DNA from: Neospora caninum Liverpool | Taxonomy: Eukaryota; Apicomplexa; Conoidasida; Eucoccidiorida; Sarcocystidae | Length of the DNA stretch: 64,000 nt | Assembly: GCF_000208865.1 (NCBI RefSeq) | Contig: NC_018394.1 | Location: 4,839,797 to 4,903,796 of the forward strand | Reading direction: 5' to 3' | Part shown: positions 37,664 to 48,109 of the stretch, piece by piece | Layout: each line of letters opens with the position of its first letter | Position numbering within the stretch: position 1 is the first letter of the stretch | Translations under genes and position numbers: made by a program | Notes under the pieces: generated by a model | Database searches by the model: none | Seen by the model: the letters and a program-made list of their open reading frames with translations, nothing else | What the model was told of the DNA's origin: nothing

Positions 37664-40600
37664 GGACGATCCCGCTAAAGCTGCCCCAGAAGGGGGAAGG
37701 CGAGCTCTTTGGCCTCCTCGAGCACCACTGCTGGTGAGAGACCAGAAAGCAAGCAAAGAGACAGAAAAGCACACCACGAGCGAGAGCAGCAAAAACTCAA
37801 GCAGCATGGTGACGAGTGCGGGAAACCGAGAGACACTGGGGGTCAGCAATCAAAGAAATGCATACAAAAGGGGAGACTTAGCGAGCGAATCCTTTGTAGG
37901 CTGTCTCGTCGAAGAGTGAAGCAGAGACCAGCACACAGCGTGGGAGACACGAAGAAGAATTCACAAGCAACCCGACAAAGCGAGGGTGGAAAGAGGGGGA
38001 AGAACAGAGAAAGGAAGAAGTGACAATTCACTCGCAAACGCGTCGCTTTGTCCACTCCCTTTCCACGTGGGCCAGGCGCGCATGATCCGCACCACCAATC
38101 CCGTGTGTGAACCAGCTTGTGTCTGTCCTTTGTTCTCTGGCGACGCTTTCGTTCCTTCTCCGCATGCATCTTTCCTTCGCCCGATGTCCCCGTCCTACCC
38201 GCTGCTCCTCCCGTTTGCCTGCGGGATTCCACTTTGCACTCTCCCATTTTGTTTCCGGTTGCGTTCTCCTCTCCTCGCTTCGCGTTGTGCCCAAACGCGT
38301 CTACGCGAGATTTCCGTCTTCCACGTCTTTGGAAGGAGCAGTGCTGTCAAAGGCACCCCAGGCACGGGGACACATCTCACAACGGCGGCGATGTCTCTGG
38401 GTTTCTGCCACTGTGCAGGCTGGCGATGCGACGCTATCCACCTGTACATCTGTGTGCAGATTTCCTGCGTATCCGAATGGCTATGCTCATATTTGCCTTT
38501 CTTTCGATCCCAGTATGTCTATCGATGTGTCCGTTTGAACCTGCGCCCGTTTATGTACCGCGAGTTAGCTAGATCCCTTGATCTGCGAATCTGTCTTTGC
38601 GCATGCATCGGCCTCTGAGCCTAGCGAGGGTGTTCTCTTTGTTGCATGCAGCGAGCACTACGGCCGCCACCAGCTCGTCGTCGTTCGGCCCATTCTTCAG
38701 AAGTGGGATCGTCTCCGCAGAGAAATCTCTCGCGCTTCCCGTAAGTGTCGCGCCTGGGCTGCCTCGTTGCCTGTGTCTCTTGGATTCTGCGAAAAAAAGA
38801 AAAACATATGCGACGGAGAAGAAGACTCTCCAGACAAACAGATGCCATGGCTGTCTTGTGGCGCACCAGCAGAAGCTGTTTCACAAGACAGCGCCCCCGG
38901 AAAAACGCCAGTCTAGTCGCGGCCGTCGCTAGGTTCTGCCCCTAAGTAGAAGCGTCTCTTCACCTTCCCTTCTCCCCGGTCTCTCCAGGTTCCCCTGTAG
39001 CGTGGGTTGCGTCTGCTGCGTCCCGTGCAGACACTGCATGCGCTTCATCGTTTGTCTCCGCCTTTTGCCTTTCCATTTTCGCCTCGTCCTTTGTTCTCGC
39101 GTTCTCTGCCCCGCAGCGCGAGCAGGATCCTCGCGTGTCCTCGCCCTTCACAGGGCGTACTTGACTCTCTGCTGTCTCCTCGAACGGCACTTCTCCGTCT
39201 CGCCGCCGTCTTCGCCGCGCCGACTCGCCGCCTCACTCGCCTCGTCCCTCCCTTCTTTGTGGACCAGCAGTCTCGCGTGCCCGCCCGCCCGCTCTCCCGC
39301 GTCTTCGCCTTCTGCGTCTCCCGCCTCGTCCTCATCTGCCTCTTCTGCGTCTTGCGCGGCTTCGGTCTCTTCGCTTTCTCCGGGGTTTCTCTCGCCGCAG
39401 AAGGGCGAGAAGGCCACGCCGACAAAGGGTGTCTCCAGCTCTCGCTCGGGCGGACCGACTGGGCTCCCCGTTCTGCATGCGGACTTTTGGGCCTTCGAGA
39501 AGGCGTGTGCCTTGTTCAACTGCGCCGCGTGTGAAGCCAATGCGGGGTTGTTTGTGAACCGCGAGAAGATCGAGGAATTCCAGGAGGCTCTGGAACGCTT
39601 CCTGAAAGCGGGGGCGATCTTTCAGCTTCTCCGCGAAACGCTGCCTTCGCTCTTTTCGTGCGTGGCCGTGCCAAGAGAGGGCGAAGGCAGCTCGGCCGCC
39701 GCGTCGGCGCGCGCCAGTCTCCCGCGTGCCGCATGTCCCGAGTTTTCTTTCCACGCACTCACGGCGTACATCTTCATGATGAAGGCCCAGGTGCGTCGTG
39801 AACGCACGGAGGAGGGGCGGGAGCTGCGCCGCACGAAACGGGGCAACGAAGGGCGAAAGAAACAAACGCGAGGCACGCCCAAGGCACAGAAATGTGTCAG
39901 ACGGGGAGCGACAGCGAGACGAAAAGCGAACACTGGGGGAGGGAAACGGACAGGAAAGAGATGGAGAGAGAGACACAGGGAACGCAGAGGTGGAGAGAAA
40001 GAGAGGAAACAAAGCGAAGTTGATCGTGGAGCGCACCGGACAAAGAGAGGGAGGCGACGTTTCCCTTTGGCTTTCCGCTCGTGCGTCGCTCGCGACCCGA
40101 CGGTGGCTTTTGCACAGTGAAGGCATGCACAACCTTTTTGGTGCCGGAGTGGCCAGTTGGGCGAGCAAGCGACGGAAAGTACAGATGCATGTGCGCATGC
40201 GATGCTTTTGTTCGCGTGCCTGCACGCTCTTTGTTTGTTTAGGCCCAGTGCGTTTCGTACGAGAGAGCCCTGCGCGAGAAACTGGGGAAGCGCCTGCTGT
40301 CGAAGCTGGCTGCTCAGGTCGCCGCCTTCTATGCCTCCGCTCTCTCCCATCTTCGCCGCGTCCAGGAGGAGGCAAACACCAGCGCAAATGCAGGTGACTT
40401 CACAGAGGCTGCAGGCAGAAAACGTCTCAGACAGAACGAAGGAAAAAAACGCATCTATCCATACGCATACATAGGGACAGACGCTTATGTGGGACTGTTG
40501 TGCATAGACGCGAGTGAGGATCTAGCTCGACGGTGGTGTCGCCATCCTCGGGCGCAGTCGCGGAATCCGCATGCGCGATCGGCTGGAGTCGCCAAAGGGC

Positions 40601-43326
40601 GCTTTCCATGCCAATCGATTCTGGTCGTAAATGCGTAAATCCGCAACTCTACAGACATTTAAATGCATAACATTTCTATGCATAAACCTTGCTTGATTCG
40701 CTGAGGCGGCAATAGTCAAAACGAGACGAGGCAGACGCAGTGACAGAACCAAGAAGAAGGCGAAAAGGAGAAGGCGCCGAAGGGCCCCGCCCTCTCCTTG
40801 ACTCTCTGCTTCTCCTTTTGCTCTGTCGACTCGTTCTCTCTCTGCCTCGTTTTTCTCTCCCTCACCTCTCGCTCGTGCCTCTCTCCCTTTTCTTTCCCTT
40901 TTTCTTCGTTCTCCCCCTCGTCGACCTCACTCTCTATCTTTCGGGCCGGCGTTTTGTCTTGTCCGTGCAGGCCCGCTGTTCGCCCCGTCTCTCGCCTCTG
41001 CTGCTGCACGAGGAGACGCTGCAGGGGCGCGCGCACAAACAGAAGGAGGCGTCCTGGCGATGTGGCTTCGGTGAGACGCGCCGTCCTGTACGTTTCGTGT
41101 CTCGAGAGTGACGATGGTTTCCTTGTACGCACTCGCTTCGAACGGCGCGCATGCGCGCTCTCGCCCCGCTGTCTGGAGTTCTTTGCTCCCTGGTGTCTCT
41201 CTTTTAAAGTCCGCCTTCGCGTCAGGCATCCCAGGGCCAGCGTCTGCATGCGGCACCCTGTTGGTTTCGCTTTTGGTCTGTGGAGACTTGCTCGTGTGGT
41301 CTCGCCCCACCTCCTCGCGCGCTGTGTGTGCTTGTTGACCTCTAAAGGAGTCAGGAGCTCTCCTACCTCGCAGCCGCCCACTTCCAGCTCGCCCGGCACG
41401 AACGCGAACAGGTCGAAATGGAAGGTGAGCAAAAAGCACAGACTCACGCTCTATCGCGGTTCGCCTCTCTCTTTCTCTCTCTCGCCTTTTGCTTCCCTCT
41501 TGGCCTTTCGTTTGCGAGGCGCCGTTTCTATCTTTTCCTCTCTTCCAGCGGGCCTTGTCGCGTTCGCTCTCTGCTCTGACTCCGCCTCGGGCATCTTCGC
41601 GTCGGTCCGGTGCCTCTCCTCCCTCTCACTTTCTTCGTCACACTCTCGCGTTTGCTCCACGACCGATAGGCTGTTTCGCGTCTCTCTCTCCACGCGCGTG
41701 TGTGTCTTTCCTGGAAAAATCACAGGTGAAGGCTATGGCCGCCTGGTTGCGCGTCTCCGAGTGAGTCGGGACTTCCTCGTGCAGGCCTCGGACCTGGTGC
41801 AGGCTCACGGCCTCAAATGCAACTTGAACGGTCTCCTCACCCACATCGTGGCGACGCACGACCAGATGGAAAACGACAACGCGATGGTAAGCAGACTGGA
41901 TTCCGCAGGCGTCTGCGCGTTTCGCCCGTGCCCCAAACATCGGCGTCTAGTCGGATGAATGCTTACAGGGAGCTGGGCGACCCCCTTTTTAACCGGAATT
42001 TGGGTTTCCCGCCTGTCGGCTTTTAGGTGTATCTGGAGGCCGTTCCGGATCGCTCGCGCCTGGCGCCTCTCGAGCAGGCCTGCTGCGTCGAGCTGCCTTC
42101 GATTACGATTCAAGATCTGCAAGAAGAGGACGAGCTCGCGGCGAAGCAGCTGTGTCAGCTTCTCCCGACTTCCGTTCGCGTCAAGGGAGAGGAGTATGCC
42201 ACCAGGTACGTTTATACTCTCGAATCGTCTGTGTGCGCGCTCTCGCCTCGCGCGTTGACAGCCCTTGTTTATTGTCTTCCTCTAGGTGCGTTCAGCACTC
42301 CGTTCTGGGCTTTTTTCCCCTTAGCGCGCCTTCGCAGCATCGCCGGTCGCGTCGCGCTTCCCCTCTGTTTTCACCTCCCTCTTCGGCTCGTGCGGTCTCT
42401 TTCTCTACCTCTGTTAATCTCTCTGCATTCTTCCCTCCGTACGCTCCTCATTCTTTCCCTGTCTCTCTCTCTCGTCGTATCTCGCTTCTCGCGTTTCGCC
42501 TCTCTGCCGGCGGCAGATACCGAAACGGAATTCGCGCGCTGAAGCAGCAGGGGACGGATGAGCTGTCTCGCGTTTCCGGCTTTCTCCTCGCTCATCGACT
42601 TCCGGACAAGCTGCGCGAACTTGCGCTAAACATCGACGAGGAGAAAAAAGCGCAGAAGCAGCCCGGCGAGGACTTGACTGTCGAGGTACCTACGCGTCTC
42701 TGGACGCAAATCATGGTATGTTTCCTTGTCTGGGTTTCGCACGTCGCCTTTGCCTCGCGCTCGGTATTCCCTTACATTTTACACATTTCAACGTATGCCA
42801 CGAACACGTTTAAAGGTGCACAAGATGTGTGTACATGCGCATACGCCACCGGCCTGTGCACTGAAGCTGGCTCTTTCCTCTTACGCTATCACTCTTATGA
42901 ACTCTTACAATGTGCAACCCTCCGTTTTTCGCCATGTTCAACAAAACGTTCGAACAGGTTGTTGGACTGCGACGGGTGCCTGCTGACGTTTTTGCGGAGG
43001 TGCACAAAGAGAGTTGCGACAGATAACTAAATCTTCAAGGATTGTGTACTAGTGAAAAAGTGTCAAGCGAACATGGCAAATTTAGGTTTTCGTGGAAGCG
43101 GTGTTTGGAAGCGGACGCCCGTCTTTTTATCTGAAGGCGGCTCGTTGAGTCCTTGTTGTCCCGTCCGTTTGTGGCGACTGATCGTTGCGCCGCTTTTTCT
43201 CTCTCCCTGCGCCTTTCGGGAAGCGACCGAAACCGACCAGGGGATGTTCCTAAATGCTTGCATGCAGCTCGTTCCTAAACATCTATTCATATGCGCAAAC
43301 ACATGTGTATGTCTGCGCATCCTCAC

Positions 43327-43362
<36 letters not shown>

Positions 43363-43417
43363 TTGTATGAATGTAAGCTGCGTTTGGCTGACGTTACGTG
43401 GGGACCTTTGCATATGA

Positions 43418-43448
<31 letters not shown>

Positions 43449-46400
43449 GTTTGCTTGTGGGTCTTGTAGAGTGTTTCTTCATTCAATGTGGAGCAAGATT
43501 CGTTTGGCCTTTTTGCCGCTGGTTCTGCCTCCAATCGCCTTTCTCCCGTAGGCTGTCGAAGCCGCCGGTGGCATTGCCGGGTACGAGCGACAGCAGCAAC
43601 TTCTCGCGCAGGCGTCCCTAGGCACGCAGACGCAGCTTCGCGAAATCGAAGATCTTCTGAGGCGAGAAGAGGCGGAAGACCAGGCCTTCCGAGAGGAAGT
43701 CTTGAGTCCGAGTTCCCGCGCTCGAGGAACGATTAGCGACTCCCAGCTCGGCACTGAAGAGAGGACAGACGAGGAGCAACTCATGCTTCTGGTGCCGAGC
43801 TCAGAGCTCGCCTCTCAGTTTGCCGTTTCGCTCGAAAAATATCGAAGCAAAGCTGAGGTGAGCGATGCGCAGGCGCATAACAGGATCATGGAGAGAACAA
43901 TGGAGAAGCAGAGAAGAAAACAACTGGGGACGAACGAAACGCATGCAAAGGCGCCAGACACGCGGAAGGCGTAGACGGGCTGTGTAGATAGTTGCATGCG
44001 CAGTTTCACAAACCCAGAGCCCGTACCTCATACATATGATTCCTCTGTCTCTGCATATACACATATAGGCATGTGCGTACCTGTGGATTCGTTACCTTGA
44101 CGCAGATGGTGTTCGTGGTGCAAACAGCTGGAACTGTGGATCAATATATATATATATACATACATATATGTATCCCCATCATCATATGCATATCAATGTG
44201 AGCATACGGCATACACAGCGATCCGCATGAAGAGAAATCGTTTGCCGAGGCATCGGCGAGACACGGGCAGGTAGTTGGTCCAGTTTGTTCTCTCGCACCT
44301 CAGTCTCTCTGCTTCGCCGGATGTACCCCCCGCCGCTTTCTTTTCTTCCTTTCCCCTGCACGGTCGCGCCTTGCTTTCTCTCTTTTTCTTGCATAGCAAG
44401 CGCAAAGTGCCAACCTTTCTCTTGAGGCAAAGCTGAAGCAAGCTGTCGCGCCCGTCCCTTTCTCGTCCCCGTCTCGTTTCTCGTCTCCGTCTCGTTTCTC
44501 GTCTCCGTCCTCTCTCGCCTCGTCGCCTGCCTCGGCTCTGCCAGCATCTCCGGAAGCTGCGCATCGAAGGCGGCTGTCGCCGTCCTCTCTCTGCATGCAC
44601 TCTGTCCTCAAGGCCACGTCGCCCGCACACTTCCTTGCCAGTCTCCTTCCGCGGCTCCAGGAGCACGTGCGAAGGCGCGAGCGCGAGGCGGAAAGAATCC
44701 AAGCGGCGGAGAGGCACGAGAGATGCCGCCAAAGAGAAGAGACACTGCGCGACGCGCACGAGGCTCTCGCTGAGCTGGAAAGGAGCGTCCACGCCCTGCA
44801 GCAGGCGACAGAGAGGGTGCACGAGGTAAGGGAAATAAGCAGAAAAGACAGAAGCCAGAACAGACAGAGATGCGAGATAAGAGACAGAGATGCGAGGAAG
44901 ACTCATGAGAAAGGGGCGCGCACAGTACGTGCACCGAGCGAGGGGAGAGTTTCGGCCCGGGATGACGGCGGAGGACAGCGGAGGACGAGAACGGGTCAAA
45001 AAACGGAAGGCTCCGAAGCCGAGGAATGCAAAGACGAGCAAGCACGGCTTTTGAAGACTCGTGCTCTGACTGATTTTCGCCTGTAGGATTTCGACCTTAA
45101 CGCCATCCATGGTCTGCTTTTGCGGGCTCGGAACGAAGGCGAAGCCTTCGACTCTGTCCTGTTTCGCGAGGAGGAGGCGACGCTCAGGCCGGCGCAAGAA
45201 AGGATCGCTTGTGCATGCAGGTAAACAAAGACAAGAATCGTCCGGCGTGCATGGGTTCCCCCCAAGGCGTGTGGCAGGACTGACCGAGCCCCTGGAGGCG
45301 TGTGCATGCCTTTCTCTCTTCCCTTTGTTTGGGCGGCTTCTCCCGTTTTCCAAGAAGGGGGCGGGCAGCCTACGCATGCACGCCCGTAACAATCGTCCTG
45401 TGCCTCGTCTCGCCTGGTTTCCGCAGTCGTTCTCCCGTTTCTCTGGTTTTGTTGCCTCTCTCCGCAGAGATGTCCGTGCGCGCCATGAGACTGCAGCGGC
45501 GTGCTGGGAGAGGGTGGAAGCCTGCGAGGTCTCGTGGAGCCTCTTTGTTCGCACGGAGAAGGAGAAGGCGAACCAAGCAGTCCGAGCAGAGGCCGAGCGC
45601 GTCTTTCAGAAAGTCGAGAGACAGATCGGTCTCCTGCTCGAAATGCAGGAGGAGCAAGAAGAAGGCGCGAGTTTCTTCTGCCAGCTTCAGCAGTTTCTTC
45701 TGGTGATTAGGCGCCAAGTCGAGGACTGGAGCGAAACTCGGGCGGCAACAAGACAGAGACTGACGGAACGGCGACACTCTCTTCAGAGCACTAGAGCGCG
45801 GCTGGCGAGCGACGGCGCAGGAGGGCGAGGAGACAGCACGGCGACGGACACGAAAGACGCGTCGGAGTCTGGAGAGATGGTGCCTAGCTGCGGCGACACG
45901 CGTCACGGGAGAGATCCAGAAGCGCGCTTGTCGGCGCTCCTGCAAGGCCGGGCCGGGGGGGCCTGCGGGCCGGACGGCGCAACTCTCGCTTCCTCGTGGT
46001 CACCTCACTTCCCTCAGTGCGATGTTCCCTACTCGCCATCGAAGAGCTGGTGCACGCGAGGAACCGCGGAGCGACTTGGCGCATGCAGCCCCGCGAAACA
46101 GTCCCCGCCTGTGTCGCCTGGGAGCCAGGCGCAGGATGGGCGTCCTCCACCGGTCTCTGGGATAGCGGAACAGAGGAGGATCGGAGACGACGAGGAGACA
46201 GGCGATGCACTCGATAGGCTGTTGCACAGTACGCACGCATTTTCGGTGTTTCTGCCGCCTGTCCCGTCACAGCCCGTCGAGGCGGTCTCTCAGCCGGCCT
46301 TTCCGGACCTTCTGAGCGCGTCGCGCAGGGGCGGGCCGGCGCAGGAAAACGCGGAAAGCAGAGCTCGTTCGCAGGCGGAAGACGGCGCAAGGCGAGAGCA

Positions 46401-46731
46401 TAACGGGGGGGTAGATGGAGGCGGGAACAGCGGGAAGATGCACCCGATGTCGCTGAGTAAGGCAAGGCTCGGTACAGAGATCGGAGACGAAGTCGACATG
46501 GAAACCACTGCAGTCGGCGTGCCGTTCGAAGATGAGGGAGAAGAAACTGAGGGTGAAGATGAGAAAGAAAATGCGCGAGACGAGGAGGGGGAGGCACATG
46601 TCTTTGGAGGCGGAACAGCAGGAAAAGGTGGGAATGTCTTTCGTTTCAGCGAGAAGGCGGGAGGAAACGGAGACATGTGCGCCGTGAAAGACTTCCGCGC
46701 CGCGCAGGACGATCTGGAGAGCCTCCAGTAG
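37660..46731 (+). CDS. ALIX: ALIX/Bro1-domain ESCRT-associated protein
   Basis: ALIX/Bro1 proteins bind ESCRT-III and act in endosomal sorting, membrane scission and repair. Exons: 37660-37733, 38652-38740, 39117-39790, 40243-40393, 40971-41070, 41348-41424, 41726-41886, 42027-42205, 42517-42715, 43552-43857, 44397-44825, 45087-45220, 45468-46731 (3837 nt, 1278 aa). All phases close. The Bro1 domain (about residues 1-440) shows MRTIPLKLPQKGEGELF at the N terminus, FEKACALFNCAACEANAG (the conserved LFN motif) and YGRLVARLRVS. A V-shaped coiled-coil domain follows (about 500-860): YRNGIRALKQQG, VPTRLWTQIMAVEAAGG, then Glu/Arg-rich helices. The last ~330 aa are low complexity with scattered prolines (FLPPVPSQPVEAVSQP); I saw no P(S/T)AP motif. 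A Ser/Ala/Pro insert of about 70 aa interrupts the N-terminal part of the Bro1 domain (exon 3). The gene is convergent with the helicase gene. Confidence 0.92.
43329..43361. repeat. (TA)n microsatellite, ALIX intron 9
   Basis: About sixteen uninterrupted TA units inside intron 42716-43551, followed 57 bp later by a second tract of similar length. Confidence 0.9.
43418..43447. repeat. second (TA)n microsatellite, ALIX intron 9
   Basis: TA run of about 30 bp in the same 836-bp intron as the tract at 43329. Self-complementary TA runs this close together could pair. Confidence 0.9.
44143..44172. repeat. (TA)/(TACA) tract, ALIX intron 10
   Basis: TA run grading into TACATA units within intron 43858-44396. 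Confidence 0.75.
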
Positions 46732-47337
46732 AGGCGAGTCGGAATCTGAAACTGCGTCCGCTCTGATCCTCTCCGGAAACGCGAGGTGAAGAAATGCGAG
46801 GCACCGAGAGGGGAACGCAAGAAGGTCGGTTTAACGAGAAAACGAGTGAAGACAGGTTTGGGGAAGAGAGCAGTCGCGTTGAGGAAGGGCATTCAACGTG
46901 AGAGAAAAGGACGCATCAAGAAACACGCCACAGACTCAGGAGAGGGGAGGGGGACGAGAGAGAGAGGTGCGGCGTTTTGGTTTGACGGCGGCAGAAGCAG
47001 GTGGTGTCTCGAAGCCCTGGCGTGGATGACGGTGGTTTTGGATCGCGGTTAGGCAGAGGCGCGCGTCGCTGGTAACGCGGCACGCGCGTTTCGTCTTTTT
47101 CAGACTCTTCTCCGTCCCCGTTCTCGAGGCGCGCCAGCATCGCCCCCGTCGGCGGCTGGCGTTTTCCTGTCCACGCTTTTCCCGTTTTTCGTCGGGGTGT
47201 CACAGGCGTTTGACTTGCACTCCGTTGCGGTGCTTTCTGAGCCGGTATACGCGGATCCCCGTCTCTGTACAGTGCTTCTATAAAGTTTTTCATCTTGTCA
47301 ATCACCACGGACAGACCGCGTGGCTAAATGTGTGGCG

Positions 47338-47356
47338 TATATATATATATATATAT
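47338..47356. repeat. (TA)n microsatellite in convergent spacer
   Basis: About nine TA units between the ALIX and helicase 3' ends. Confidence 0.8.
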
Positions 47357-47395
47357 TCCCACAGCTACAAATGCACGTCAGTGGGTATGTACCAT

Positions 47396-47398
<3 letters not shown>

Positions 47399-47429
<31 letters not shown>
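47399..47429. repeat. (TA)n microsatellite in convergent spacer
   Basis: About fifteen TA units, 43 bp after the preceding TA tract, roughly midway between the two converging genes. Confidence 0.85.
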
Positions 47430-47432
<3 letters not shown>

Positions 47433-48109
47433 AGAGTTTCCTAGCTTGGCTAATTTGTTTGTTTTTGGCAAGGGAATTTTAAAGAGCCGATGTCGCTCCG
47501 GCCGGAGCTCGCCTCTTGTCTCGCTGGAGGTACGCGGGGCTCCCCTGTGGTTGAGAGTGGCACACTCTCCATCAACCGACCCGTGCAGCTGACAGAAGAA
47601 GAACAAACGGCGCGTTCCGCCGTGCGTGCGCATGCGCGCGCAGGCCTTCTCGCCTCGGCGCGTTCTCGCTTCTTCCCTGTTCTTTCACAAAGCGTTTCTT
47701 ATGCTTTCCACAGAAAACTACAGGCGTCCGCGTCTCGCGCCACCGGGGCGCTCTCCCTGGCTGCATGCAACGAAACACAAGCTCGAGGCGAACAACTGCC
47801 ACGGCACTGCATCTTTTTGTCTGACGCAGACCTTTCACTCTCGCACCCGCGCGCGACAAGTTCGCGGAAAGGTTTCTGGAGAGACATAGGAAACAGGCGC
47901 CGGCGGACGCGCCGAATCTCGGTGCGTAGCCTCGTGCATGTACAGCAGAGATCCCACTTCACAATACCGAGAAAACGTCCATACAACTGTAGACGCAAAG
48001 ATGACAGGGGACACGAGCCTTCGATGCCAGCGAGAGACGCGCAACAGAGGGCTTTCGTGAAGGCGGAGAAAGGCCAGGCGCCTACGCGTTTTGTTTCGCC
48101 GCTTTCCCC

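Larger units (their letters stand above)
46732..48109. other. Convergent 3' spacer, ALIX / helicase
   Basis: The 1.4 kb between two stop codons on opposite strands holds both 3' UTRs. No gene is seen. Two TA microsatellites lie near the middle (47338 and 47399). Confidence 0.6.

Noticed and set aside
42686..42715. Earlier donor GAG|GTACCT for ALIX exon 9
   Set aside because: Also in phase, but it would delete VPTRLWTQIM, which aligns with the conserved VPQSILTK region before the EQGG motif; the ATG|GTATGT donor is kept.
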